DNA from: an uncultured bacterium
GTDB lineage: Bacteria; Chloroflexota; Anaerolineae; J036; Brachytrichaceae
Assembly: GCA_903873965.1 (NCBI GenBank)
Contig: CAIQQO010000286.1
Coordinates: forward strand, 1-39,218
Length of the DNA: 39,218 bases
Reading direction: 5' to 3'
The notes beneath the pieces are model-generated. The model was not told the origin of the DNA. It ran no database searches and was given only the letters and a program-made list of their open reading frames with translations. Positions 1-8,137 of the stretch are shown piece by piece (position 1 is the stretch's first letter; each line of letters opens with the position of its first letter). A program made the position numbers and the translations under genes.

Positions 1-345
1 AGTAGCAGAAGCAAGTGCCGTCCGTGCCTGGGCCAGCGCCAGTTCCTGATCTGTCGCATCGAGCCGGGCCAGTACATCGCCCTTCTTAACACTGTCGCCA
101 TCATTAACCAGCACCTCAGCCACACGACCGGGCTGGCTAAAATTAATCTTAATGTTCGCCTCAGGCTGTATATTGCCTGTGGCGTTGACCGTCGCTGTCA
201 ATGTACCCTTGGTGATCACCGCTGTGCGTTGCGTCGACGCCTGCGGCGCTGCCGCACCAGGCGCCGAACACCCTTGTGCCAGCAGCATTGCAATAACACC
301 TGCCACCCATACCTGGGGAGGCAGGCGTCGAAAGAACATTCTCAT
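1..345 (-). CDS. Membrane fusion (periplasmic adaptor) lipoprotein of an efflux system, N-terminal part only
   Basis: The reading frame is open from an ATG at 345 down to the window edge, so 115 residues are visible. A signal sequence with a hydrophobic run (VWVAGVIAMLLAQGC) ends in a possible lipobox cysteine. It is followed by the HlyD/MacA/AcrA-type start: GTLTATVNATGNIQPE, then the biotinyl-lipoyl-like half-motif GRVAEVLVNDGDTVKKGDVLARLD, then the beginning of a coiled coil (QELALAQARTALASA). In this family the adaptor links an inner-membrane pump (an ABC MacB-type or RND transporter) to the cell exterior. The pump should lie beyond the left edge and is not seen. A TATAAT hexamer at 416-411 on the minus strand may be its -10 box. 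The family call is secure; the pump type is not known. Confidence 0.85.
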   Translation of the reverse strand, partial: MRMFFRRLPPQVWVAGVIAMLLAQGCSAPGAAAPQASTQRTAVITKGTLTATVNATGNIQPEANIKINFSQPGRVAEVLVNDGDSVKKGDVLARLDATDQELALAQARTALASAT

Positions 346-635
346 ACGTTATTTAACCCTGTATCACGACTCTGTGTCCTTTAGAATGGACTCATAGTCA
401 GCAGCATACCATTATAGGTCGAGATACTCGTCGCGCGGCGCCAAACGGATCTGCTCTACATTTTTTAGGGCGGTTTTGCATTTCTGGAAAACGATATCTG
501 CTTTATCCACCTTTTACTCCACCACACAGATATGGCGTTGGCTCATCTCTTTGCAGTATAGTGTTCATGAATCTGCATCCTTCTAGGGTAGTGAGAACTG
601 TTTGAAGCCTGGATCTGGCGAGAGATAACGAAAAG

Positions 636-2105
636 ATGAGCGAAACCAATCATACTGAATCATTCAAGTGTCCGGCATGCGGCGCACCAATCGAAATCAA
701 GGTTGTCGGTGAACGCACCGTCAAGTGTCCATTCTGTGGAGAGCCTGCCCCGATACCTGACAATCTTCTCACTTCGAACAACCAACAAATCGGCGGTGTG
801 AGTCAGATACCGTTGGCCAGCGGGCTGGGCGCGGCGGTTGAAATGGCCATGATCATGAAGTTGGTCAAGCAGGGAAACAAACTCGAAGCGATCAAGCTTT
901 ATCGGCAGCAATTCCCGGTGTCACTCCGTGACGCCAAACAAGCAGTTGAACAAATAGAGCGCAATCTTGCCATAACGCAAACTGGTCAACCGTTAATGAT
1001 GAGCATGAACATGGCTCAACCTACAATGGCGATTCCCGTCAATAATCCCATCAACAGGCGCGGATCGAATGCCGGGTGCATCTTGGCCATCTTCATCATC
1101 ATGATAACACTGGGTATCATTGCCGCTGTCTTTTATTCGGTGAATCAGCAGCTCAGCGCCGCTACAAAGATCGATGTTTCGTCGCTGCAGCAATCAGTCA
1201 AAGCCACGATCATGGCCAATGTCCCAACGACACCGACCAGGCTACCTTCCACGCGCGCAGTCACAGCGACACCGGCCTACGCTGTCGCACAGATCACAGT
1301 CGGCAAGGAAGGCAATGCGCCCGGTCAGTTCACCAATGCCAATCATCTCGGCATCGACGGCAAAGGTAATGTATACGTCGGTGAATTCACAGGCGGGCGC
1401 GTCCAGGTTTTCGACAGCAAGGGTAAGTATCTTTCGCAGTTTTTCAGCAGCACACCTCAAAGCGAACTCGACGGGCTGGCTGTCGACTACAAAGGCAACG
1501 TGTATACGTGTGACGGCACCGTGATCATGAAGTATAACGGTCTGACCGGCGAAAAGCTGGGACAGTTGGCCTACCCTGGCGGGCCGGGGTTTGGCGAATT
1601 GGCGATTTCGCCCGATGGTGGTGTGGGCGCGTTGTGGTACCCCACGGGTGCTGACGGTTTGCGAGGTAAGCCAGAGTTCTTCGTGCATTTCGACGTGTCC
1701 GGCAAGGTCACACTCGTCATCAGCGCGCCGATCAGCTCGCGCACTGGCGAACTTGAACACACGAATTCCATTGCCTACGACACCGCGGGCAATGTGTACC
1801 TTGCCTCATATGTGAGTAGCGCCGTGTTTGTATTCGGTCCAGATGCGCCCGCTGGTAAGTTCATCAACCGCTTCGGCAGCCCCGGTAGCGCACCCGACCA
1901 GGTCAACATGGCCTACTCGATGGCCATTGACAGCAATAACCAAGTGTATATCAAGGACGCGCAAGGTGTGATTATTTTTGGTAAAGGCGGGCGCTTCATT
2001 CGCCGCATACCGCTCGATCGCGTGCGCGGTTTCGCCTTCGATGGCCAGGACGACCTGTGGGCGATCGAAGGTACGGTGTTAAAAAAGTACGTGCTGGGGC
2101 GCTAA
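636..2105 (+). CDS. Zinc-ribbon, L7/L12-like, single-TM protein with extracytoplasmic NHL beta-propeller
   Basis: The 489-residue product has four visible parts. Residues 12-34 form a zinc ribbon (CPAC and CPFC pairs). Residues about 70-110 resemble the C-terminal domain of ribosomal protein L7/L12 (LEAIKLYRQQFPVSLRDAKQAVE). Residues about 147-170 are one strongly hydrophobic membrane helix. After a Ser/Thr/Pro linker, residues about 215-489 carry NHL-type repeats (PGQFTNANHLGIDGKGNVYV, LDGLAVDYKGNVYTCD, FAFDGQDDLWAIEG). The likely topology is zinc ribbon inside and propeller outside. NHL propellers usually bind proteins or ligands rather than catalyse, so a sensor or scaffold role is plausible but inferred. 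No clear Shine-Dalgarno sequence precedes the ATG. The exact job is unknown. Confidence 0.8.
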   Translation: MSETNHTESFKCPACGAPIEIKVVGERTVKCPFCGEPAPIPDNLLTSNNQQIGGVSQIPLASGLGAAVEMAMIMKLVKQGNKLEAIKLYRQQFPVSLRDAKQAVEQIERNLAITQTGQPLMMSMNMAQPTMAIPVNNPINRRGSNAGCILAIFIIMITLGIIAAVFYSVNQQLSAATKIDVSSLQQSVKATIMANVPTTPTRLPSTRAVTATPAYAVAQITVGKEGNAPGQFTNANHLGIDGKGNVYVGEFTGGRVQVFDSKGKYLSQFFSSTPQSELDGLAVDYKGNVYTCDGTVIMKYNGLTGEKLGQLAYPGGPGFGELAISPDGGVGALWYPTGADGLRGKPEFFVHFDVSGKVTLVISAPISSRTGELEHTNSIAYDTAGNVYLASYVSSAVFVFGPDAPAGKFINRFGSPGSAPDQVNMAYSMAIDSNNQVYIKDAQGVIIFGKGGRFIRRIPLDRVRGFAFDGQDDLWAIEGTVLKKYVLGR

Positions 2106-2157
2106 ACTGCCACGTGCTTTTTGCTACAAATCTATTCCCTCTTCGCCATATCCGGCG

Positions 2158-2163
2158 TATAAC
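2158..2163 (+). promoter_or_regulatory. Putative -10 hexamer of a leaderless mRNA
   Basis: TATAAC lies 7 bases before the ATG at 2171, and no Shine-Dalgarno sequence fits between. A -10 box this close would start the transcript at or next to the start codon. No convincing -35 box was found. Confidence 0.4.
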
Positions 2164-2170
2164 TCTCCTT

Positions 2171-3532
2171 ATGCAATACTTCAAACCCGAAGGCGCAACC
2201 GCATTTGTCGGCGACTGTATGCCCTTTTTTCACGATGGCATCTATCATCTCTACTACCTCATCGACGAAAACCACCATGCCGCACTTGGTGGATTAGGCG
2301 GCCATCAGTGGGCGCACGCATCATCGACCGATCTGGTACACTGGACACATCACCCGCTCGCAATCGGCATCACACATGATTTCGAAGGGTCGATCTGCAC
2401 AGGCACGACCTTCTTTCACGCAGGCACGTATTATGCCTATTACGCCACACGTAGGCGCGACTGGTCACAGCACCTTTGTGTGGCGACCAGTTCCGATGGC
2501 ATCCATTTCAAAAAAAGCCCAGCCAATCCGATTTTCTCACCGCCTGTCGGTTATCACCCCGACCACTTCCGTGATCCCTTCATTTTCCGCGACGAACAAA
2601 CTGGGCTCTTTCATTTGCTCATTACCGCCATGCTCGATCCCTACCCCTTGCACAATCTGGGCGGATGTCTGGCTCACCTGGTGTCAACCGATCTTGTGCA
2701 ATGGGAGATGACCGAGCCGTTCACGATCCCCGGTCTGCCCGATGCACCCGAGTGCCCGGATTATTTCGAGTGGAACGGTTGGTACTACCTCATCTATAGC
2801 AACGGAGGCATAGCGCGATATCGCATGGCACGTCACCCGCTGGGACCATGGTCGATCCCGCGCGTTGATGTATTGGAGCATGGCGCAGCAGTCATGAAGA
2901 CAGCCGCATTCACTGGTAACCGTCGCCTCGGTGCTGCCTGGGTGTGGTGGCGCGAGGGTGACCATGACAACGGGCGGCGCCAGTGGGGCGGTCATGTTGT
3001 CTTCCGCGAGTTGATCCAGCATCCTGACGGCACGATCGGCACGACATGGCCTGAGGAAATGATTCCCGCGTTACCACCCGTCCCATGGACGCCCGCAGAA
3101 CTCGCGGGCGAAGTGGAATGCAACTCTGACAAGATCACTCTGAGTCCCGGTGACGGACTTGCCGTGGCCGAAATCGTCGCGGTGCCACAAGATGCGCGAT
3201 TGCGGTTGCACATCACTCCCGGAATAGGGACATCCCTGATTGGATTCAAGCTGCGCGCGAGTGAACAGATGACGGGCGGATATGACCTGCGAGTGTTGCC
3301 GCACGAAGGGCGCGTCGAGTTATTTGATCAAGTGGTGACCTGTGTCGATGGGCTGAATCAACCGTTTACGCTCGACATCATCATGATCGGCGGCCTGATC
3401 GATGTGTGCATCGACCAACGCCGCTGCCTGATCAACCGATGCCCGGAACAGCATGGCGATCGCCTGTATGTCGTAACGCGCGGCAGAACGAATGACCGTT
3501 CACTTGGTATAATGCCGCTGTCCCTGACATGA
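2171..3532 (+). CDS. GH32/GH43-like five-bladed propeller glycoside hydrolase
   Basis: The 453-residue protein shows the three acidic motifs of the GH32/GH43 propeller fold. These are an N-terminal Asp at about residue 15 in FVGDCMPFFHDG (nucleophile position), FRDP with Asp135 (transition-state stabiliser), and ECPD with Glu194 (acid/base, as in the GH32 EC motif). Repeated YxxYY and W-S/T-DLVxW blade motifs support the fold. From about residue 320 a C-terminal beta-sandwich of GH32 type follows. The frame is open upstream to 2057, but that would overlap the previous gene, so the ATG at 2171 is chosen; it is also where the family homology starts. No signal peptide is seen, so it probably acts on imported fructosides or related sugars. 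The substrate is not predictable. Confidence 0.8.
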   Translation: MQYFKPEGATAFVGDCMPFFHDGIYHLYYLIDENHHAALGGLGGHQWAHASSTDLVHWTHHPLAIGITHDFEGSICTGTTFFHAGTYYAYYATRRRDWSQHLCVATSSDGIHFKKSPANPIFSPPVGYHPDHFRDPFIFRDEQTGLFHLLITAMLDPYPLHNLGGCLAHLVSTDLVQWEMTEPFTIPGLPDAPECPDYFEWNGWYYLIYSNGGIARYRMARHPLGPWSIPRVDVLEHGAAVMKTAAFTGNRRLGAAWVWWREGDHDNGRRQWGGHVVFRELIQHPDGTIGTTWPEEMIPALPPVPWTPAELAGEVECNSDKITLSPGDGLAVAEIVAVPQDARLRLHITPGIGTSLIGFKLRASEQMTGGYDLRVLPHEGRVELFDQVVTCVDGLNQPFTLDIIMIGGLIDVCIDQRRCLINRCPEQHGDRLYVVTRGRTNDRSLGIMPLSLT

Positions 3533-3544
3533 TCACAAGGTGTT

Positions 3545-3583
3545 TGCCTGACGCGGAATCAGCGACCGACTGCGCGTCAGGCA
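3545..3583 (+). terminator. Perfect 11-bp hairpin after the GH32-like gene
   Basis: TGCCTGACGCG at 3545-3555 is exactly complementary to CGCGTCAGGCA at 3573-3583, with a 17-base loop. It lies 12 bases after the stop codon at 3532. There is no U-tract, so it may stabilise the 3' end or act with Rho rather than being a classical intrinsic terminator. Confidence 0.4.
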
Positions 3584-3676
3584 GACCCTGCCAGACGATG
3601 TTCAATTGCACGCTACAATGTCAGCCACAATTGTGGTTTTGAGAAAGCCGTCGCATCGCAGATAAACAATGACTGC

Positions 3677-4753
3677 ATGAAGGATTACTACGCCATACTC
3701 GGTGTTACACCGGACGCCACTCAGGATGAGATTCGCGATCAATATCGCTTCCTGATGCATACATGGCATCCTGACAAATACACCAATCCCAAGCACAAGG
3801 CGAAGGCAGCCGAGAAGGCGGCCGAGATCAACGAGGCCGTTGCAATCCTATCCAACGAAAACAAGCGCGCCGACTACGATTTTTACGTCTATCGCCAGAA
3901 TGAATCGCCAGAGCCACTGTGGCCGACAGATCGACCGACCTACGTGACACGCCGGCTGGTGCTGGCACCGGGTATCAGTATGGAGATGGTGCGCGTACCA
4001 CCTGGGGAGTTTCTCATTGGCAGCGGTGATGGTGATCTCCATGCCGACGACAATGAAAAACCACAGCGCTGGGTGCTCTTGCAGGATTTCTGGATCGGGC
4101 GTTACGATGTCACAAATGCGCAGTTTGGCGCCTTTGTGCAGACCACCCACTATAAGACAACTGCGGAACGCGAAGGCGGTATCTGGGGCGGCATGTCAGA
4201 ACATGCCGGCGCAACCTGGTTACATCCACAGAGCAAGGACAGCAGTATCAGCGGTAAGGATAGTCACCCCGTAGTTCAAGTCAGTTGGGAAGACGCGGTG
4301 TGCTTCTGCGCCTGGGTAAGCCTGACAACCGGTAAACGCGTAGCATTGCCCACTGAGGCACAGTGGGAAAAAGCGGCGCGCGGACTAGATGGACAACTAT
4401 ATCCATGGGGATACCAGGCGCCCACGTCGAAGAGACTTAATTCGTTTCAAAGCATCAACGACACCACCGAAGTCGGAGAGTACAGCCCGGCAGGCGATAG
4501 CCCATATGGCGCCGCCGACATGGCAGGCAATGTGCGCCAATGGACCAGCAGCCTGCATAAAAACTATCCCTATTATCCGCATGACGGACGCGAGAACCAG
4601 ACGATCCCGGCTTCGCGCATCTTGCGCGGTGGCTCTTTCCTCATCGGCGCCCGTTACGTGGCCAAAGAAGTGCGTTGCGCCGCCCGCTTCAGCGCTGTGC
4701 AGGATGACTACTCCAACGATATCGGCTTTCGTGTAGTGGCCTACAACCCGTGA
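3677..4753 (+). CDS. DnaJ (J-domain)-SUMF1/FGE-sulfatase domain fusion
   Basis: Residues 2-66 are a J domain (DYYAILGV..., HPD at 31-33, NENKRADYD), which in the family stimulates DnaK ATPase. Residues about 95-355 are a formylglycine-generating-enzyme-like (SUMF1) domain: FLIGSGDGDLHADDNEKP, FWIGRYDVTNAQF, HPVVQVSWEDA, LPTEAQWEKAARG, DMAGNVRQWTSS, RILRGGSF and DIGFRVV. In true FGE enzymes two catalytic cysteines follow the RGGS motif. Here that stretch (RGGSFLIGARYVAKEVRCAAR) has one Cys, downstream of the usual positions, so formylglycine synthesis is unlikely. The domain may instead bind a substrate or partner for the chaperone. The product has 358 residues and no signal peptide. It ends 4 bases before the convergent gene. 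Confidence 0.85.
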   Translation: MKDYYAILGVTPDATQDEIRDQYRFLMHTWHPDKYTNPKHKAKAAEKAAEINEAVAILSNENKRADYDFYVYRQNESPEPLWPTDRPTYVTRRLVLAPGISMEMVRVPPGEFLIGSGDGDLHADDNEKPQRWVLLQDFWIGRYDVTNAQFGAFVQTTHYKTTAEREGGIWGGMSEHAGATWLHPQSKDSSISGKDSHPVVQVSWEDAVCFCAWVSLTTGKRVALPTEAQWEKAARGLDGQLYPWGYQAPTSKRLNSFQSINDTTEVGEYSPAGDSPYGAADMAGNVRQWTSSLHKNYPYYPHDGRENQTIPASRILRGGSFLIGARYVAKEVRCAARFSAVQDDYSNDIGFRVVAYNP

Positions 4754-4757
4754 AACG

Positions 4758-6878
4758 TCATGTTTTACGCACTAGGGGCAAAAACGTGCGCGCCGCTATC
4801 TGCGGCGTGATGCGAAGTAATGTCATGGAATAGGGTGCAAATGCCGTGGTGACATGGGTTGTTCCTGGCGTTATTGTCACCACCTGACTGGGCGCATTCG
4901 ACAGGTCGTCGGCCAACGCATTCTCACTCACGCCATTAAACATTACTGTTGTGTCGCTGAGCGCCGTTGCCTGGACAACGTCAGCCACAGCGCTCGCGAA
5001 AGAGGGTGCGCCTGTGAAATCGATCGATGCCGTGATCAGCACGCCGGTTTTATTGATCGCCATCACTGAGTACACCAGATCCTTCGCACGCCCTGCGTAC
5101 AGGCTCAACTGTGTCGCGGCATTCAATGTGCTGGTGAGTGGCAGCATGCTGTTGCCAAAGCGCGCCCACAGTGGATAGGCAAAATACTGCGGGCTGCGGG
5201 TCATCGTCACGTTTTCCGCATTGATCAATCCGTAATCGGTGCCGTTCGATTGTGTATTGCCGCTCAATAACCACTGGTTGGCCAGCGCGTAGCTATTATT
5301 CATCATCTGGCCAATACTGTCGGCAACGAACAAACCTGCTGTGGCCTGCGTCATCCATGCACCAGTGTCATAATTCCACGAGCTGAAGATATTGAACTCA
5401 CTGACACCGATCGGGATATTGCGTCCACCAGCGTTCGCAGCCGACGCAGCAGCGATATCGGCCTTGATTTCTGCCCAGGTGGTTTCCGGATCTTCCAGTG
5501 CCATGGCTGCAGTGGCTGGCGGGTTGTCATACGCATACTGATGGATATCGTAGAAATCCATCTTTTGACCAGCGGCAGCGATGACCTTGTTGCCCCAGCC
5601 GGTCCAGCTACTCTGCACAGGAACACCAATCGCGCCCACCTGAATCGAAGGATCGATGGACTGCATAGCCGTACGGAATTCATTGAAGCCTGCATGTCGG
5701 TTCGCTCCCGACCCCTTGCCAGTAACATACTCCGTGCCATCGCATGTCCACATGTCTTCCCAACCCCAAGACTGGCACACAGCGCCGCCAGTTGCAGGCT
5801 TGCTGCCATACACCTCATTGCCAATACCCCATAGTTTGATGCCAATCGGGAGCGGATTACCATGATCGGCGCGCAATCGTGCCCAGTGGCCAGCGGTGTA
5901 CCAGTTGGTAGCATGGATATCGGTGCCGATGGTGGTGGTATCAGTAATGGCCGAATTGAAAAAAGCGACGGCAGCTTCAGCTTCCTGAACCGTGCCCGTA
6001 ATACTGGCAACCCACATCCCTTCAATATTCACGGCGCGCAGAAAGTTAATGAAGTCAGTTGGTCTGGCAACCCAGCTCTCCCACTGATCACCGCAAGGCA
6101 ATGCACCAGGTTGGTTATGGCGCATTTCGCAACTCAGCCATCCATAGTTATTGCTATAACTACCACCAGGCATGCGTAAGACGCTCAACCCCGATGACGC
6201 CGTACGAGCGCGGAAGCGCTCATTTTCGTAAGTGCTCTGCCCATTCCACGCAGCGATATTCGAACCGAGTAATCGTGCAGCGATGGGCGTGATTGTGCCG
6301 CCAGCCTGGATGTGTACATCGGCAGTTGTTGTAAGAATCGGATTGGCCACAATACGAATATCATCGATATATACCGTGTATCCATCTGCACCGGAGGTGT
6401 CTTGAAAATTCAACCGTGCGAGAGTGGCTGGATTGCCCAGTGCTGCCATCGTAGCCGTGATTTGCTTCCAGGCATTAGCTGGAGCCGTAAACTCAAGGGT
6501 GTTACTTGCCGCGCCGTAGTCGGTAGCCTGAACATAGAACTGTAATGATGGCCCACTAGAGTCACCGCGCACCCAGAAAGTCACCGCATTAAAGTCGGAT
6601 GTAGTGATGACAGACGAAGTACGCAGTGACAATCCACCCCAGCCCGTGGTAACTGTGACTGAAATGGACGCTGTCCCGCGCACTGTGGTGTGATGGTTAA
6701 AGCTTCTTTCCGTATCCCAAGACCAGTCAGTCCAGCCTGGTGCCAGCGCATCAGTGTAGACCGGCACATCGGTGCTTGCGCCAACTTTCAAGGGCGTGAC
6801 GCCAAACAGACTGAAGATGAGCACCACTATCCAGAGTAGCGCCAGGCAGTTGTTGTGAATAGACGTTTTTGTAGACAT
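4758..6878 (-). CDS. Secreted clan GH-A glycosidase, alpha-L-arabinofuranosidase-like, with N-terminal CBM-like domain
   Basis: The 706-residue exported protein starts at the ATG at 6878, nine bases after an AGGA. A TTG just upstream also extends the frame by one codon. The signal peptide spans about residues 1-34. Residues about 40-178 form a jelly-roll carbohydrate-binding-like module (FWVRGDSSGPSLQFYV..., YTVYIDDIRI). The catalytic TIM barrel follows, with the clan GH-A acid/base in GIGNEVYG (Glu355) and the nucleophile in GVSEFNIF (Glu494), arranged as in GH51-type arabinofuranosidases. A C-terminal beta domain ends in FLPLVRKT, a hydrophobic-basic tail like the LPLV-type ends of many Chloroflexota surface proteins. 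The exact GH family and substrate (arabinan, xylan or glucan) are uncertain. Confidence 0.75.
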   Translation of the reverse strand: MSTKTSIHNNCLALLWIVVLIFSLFGVTPLKVGASTDVPVYTDALAPGWTDWSWDTERSFNHHTTVRGTASISVTVTTGWGGLSLRTSSVITTSDFNAVTFWVRGDSSGPSLQFYVQATDYGAASNTLEFTAPANAWKQITATMAALGNPATLARLNFQDTSGADGYTVYIDDIRIVANPILTTTADVHIQAGGTITPIAARLLGSNIAAWNGQSTYENERFRARTASSGLSVLRMPGGSYSNNYGWLSCEMRHNQPGALPCGDQWESWVARPTDFINFLRAVNIEGMWVASITGTVQEAEAAVAFFNSAITDTTTIGTDIHATNWYTAGHWARLRADHGNPLPIGIKLWGIGNEVYGSKPATGGAVCQSWGWEDMWTCDGTEYVTGKGSGANRHAGFNEFRTAMQSIDPSIQVGAIGVPVQSSWTGWGNKVIAAAGQKMDFYDIHQYAYDNPPATAAMALEDPETTWAEIKADIAAASAANAGGRNIPIGVSEFNIFSSWNYDTGAWMTQATAGLFVADSIGQMMNNSYALANQWLLSGNTQSNGTDYGLINAENVTMTRSPQYFAYPLWARFGNSMLPLTSTLNAATQLSLYAGRAKDLVYSVMAINKTGVLITASIDFTGAPSFASAVADVVQATALSDTTVMFNGVSENALADDLSNAPSQVVTITPGTTHVTTAFAPYSMTLLRITPQIAARTFLPLVRKT

Positions 6879-6929
6879 CAATCCTAACGTGCTCCTGCCG
6901 GTATTTTGCTCAATTTCATGTCCATGGCA

Positions 6930-8096
6930 CTATGGATAAAATGAGCCGCGCCTGAGCCGGTCAGCCACAGCCTCGCCAATGCCCGACGGATCGACCGCAT
7001 TGATCAAGATCACGTCGACGCCATCGTTGTCCAGCGCGCGCAATCCGGCATATAAGAACCGCGCCACAGCCTGGACATCATCACCCAGAATAAACCGAGG
7101 CGCCAGGTGTGGGCATGCGATTGCCTGTGCTGTAGTCAACAGGACGCCTGCCCGCATTCCGCGCGCAGCATAATCGGCGTGCCATCGCGTCATCTCGGCC
7201 ATGTCGGCCACGACATGAAGGCGCGCCTTAGGCGCATAATGCTTTAACAGCATGCCTGGCGCAGGCAGACCGTCACCATCCACCTCACCGTTTTGAGCGG
7301 AGACCGTAACACGTAAAAAGCCTATGACACCCTCAATTGCCGCGCGTGTCAACCCACCCGGTCGCAGCATCAGTGGTTCCGGCATTGTAAGATCGATCAC
7401 CGTAGATTCGACGCCAATATGGGTTGCGCCGCCATCCAACACCATATCGATGCGGCCGTCCAAATCAGCGAGAACATGCTGTGCCAGAGTAGGACTGACG
7501 TGACCAAAACGGTTAGCGCTTGGCGCCGCGATCGGCACTCCACTCTGCTGAATGAGCGCCAGAGCCGCTTTATGCGCCGGCATCCGCACCGCCACACTGT
7601 CCAGCCCGGCAGTGACGTTCAACGGGATGCGGTTGCCGCGTGGCAGCACCAATGTCAACGGCCCCGGCCAGAAACTGCCAATCAGCGCATTGGCGCGCCG
7701 CCGCTGACTGTTGGTCAATGCGCCAATAACGCCATCTTCCTGTAGCGCGCGCAGGATGACCGGCGCCATGTTGCCAAGTCGCTCAAAAGGAGCGCCGTCA
7801 TCTCGCTGACTAGCTGCCAGGTCGGCGCCAGCAAGCGGGCTGGCCGAGGGTACTCGGCTGGCCGAATCCTGCGGTTGGCGGCGCTCCATGAGGGCACAAT
7901 GTACAATCAGCGGATCATTCAGCGCGCGCTGTTTGGCAGCAAAGATCTTGGCAACGGCGTCGGCATCTGTCGCATCTGCACCCAGCCCATATACGGTTTC
8001 CGTCGGAAATGCCACCAGGCCACCCATGCGGATGATCTGGGCGGCCTTTGCAATAGCCGTCGGGTCAGTTTTCAGGTTGTATAGTTGAGTTACCAC
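6930..8096 (-). CDS. tsaC: L-threonylcarbamoyladenylate synthase (Sua5/YwlC type)
   Basis: The enzyme makes threonylcarbamoyl-AMP from Thr, bicarbonate and ATP, the first step of tRNA t6A37 synthesis. Family motifs are present: GGLVAFPTETVYGLGADA (residues 25-42), the nucleotide-binding KQR...DPLIVH, FWPGPLTLVL, VAVRMPAH and PSANRFGHVSPT. The C-terminal Sua5 domain follows (from about 280), so this is the long Sua5 form. The 388-residue product is longer than usual because residues 71-103 are encoded by a palindrome-bounded DNA insert (7789-7887) and about 25 more unusual residues follow it. The GTG start at 8096 has no Shine-Dalgarno sequence; TATAAA lies 5 bases upstream. It is divergent from ftsK with a 41-base gap. 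Confidence 0.92.
   Translation of the reverse strand: MVTQLYNLKTDPTAIAKAAQIIRMGGLVAFPTETVYGLGADATDADAVAKIFAAKQRALNDPLIVHCALMERRQPQDSASRVPSASPLAGADLAASQRDDGAPFERLGNMAPVILRALQEDGVIGALTNSQRRRANALIGSFWPGPLTLVLPRGNRIPLNVTAGLDSVAVRMPAHKAALALIQQSGVPIAAPSANRFGHVSPTLAQHVLADLDGRIDMVLDGGATHIGVESTVIDLTMPEPLMLRPGGLTRAAIEGVIGFLRVTVSAQNGEVDGDGLPAPGMLLKHYAPKARLHVVADMAEMTRWHADYAARGMRAGVLLTTAQAIACPHLAPRFILGDDVQAVARFLYAGLRALDNDGVDVILINAVDPSGIGEAVADRLRRGSFYP
7789..7887. repeat. 99-bp palindrome-bounded element inserted in frame in the Sua5 gene
   Basis: The ends are inverted repeats: GGAGCGCCGTCA at 7789-7800 and TGGCGGCGCTCC at 7876-7887, matching at 11 of 12 bases. Inside are two perfect small hairpins, GCCAGC/GCTGGC and GCCGAG-GGTA-CTCGGC, and a repeated GGCTGGCCGA. 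The length is a multiple of three. It encodes 33 polar and small residues at a place where Sua5 proteins normally have only a short linker after the PLIVH motif. It looks like a small palindromic element that kept the reading frame. Confidence 0.65.
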
Positions 8097-8101
8097 TGGT
8101 T

Positions 8102-8122
8102 TTTATAAATTCGCGCTACAAT
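8102..8122. promoter_or_regulatory. Divergent -10 hexamers of the Sua5 gene and ftsK
   Basis: On the minus strand TATAAA (8107-8102) lies 5 bases before the Sua5 GTG. On the plus strand TACAAT (8117-8122) lies 15 bases before the ftsK ATG. Neither gene has a Shine-Dalgarno sequence in the short gap. No clear -35 boxes were found. Confidence 0.4.
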
Positions 8123-8137
8123 TAGAACACTTGTCCT

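Noticed and set aside
2057-2170. N-terminal extension of the GH32-like frame
   Set aside because: It would overlap the preceding gene, has no family similarity, and a better start with a close -10 box exists at 2171.
4749-4806. Terminator between the convergent DnaJ-SUMF1 and arabinofuranosidase-like genes
   Set aside because: The GTGAAAC/GTTTTAC stem has a mismatch and no T-run. The GC stem at about 4790-4806 lies inside the coding end and its T-run is six bases away, so neither is convincing.
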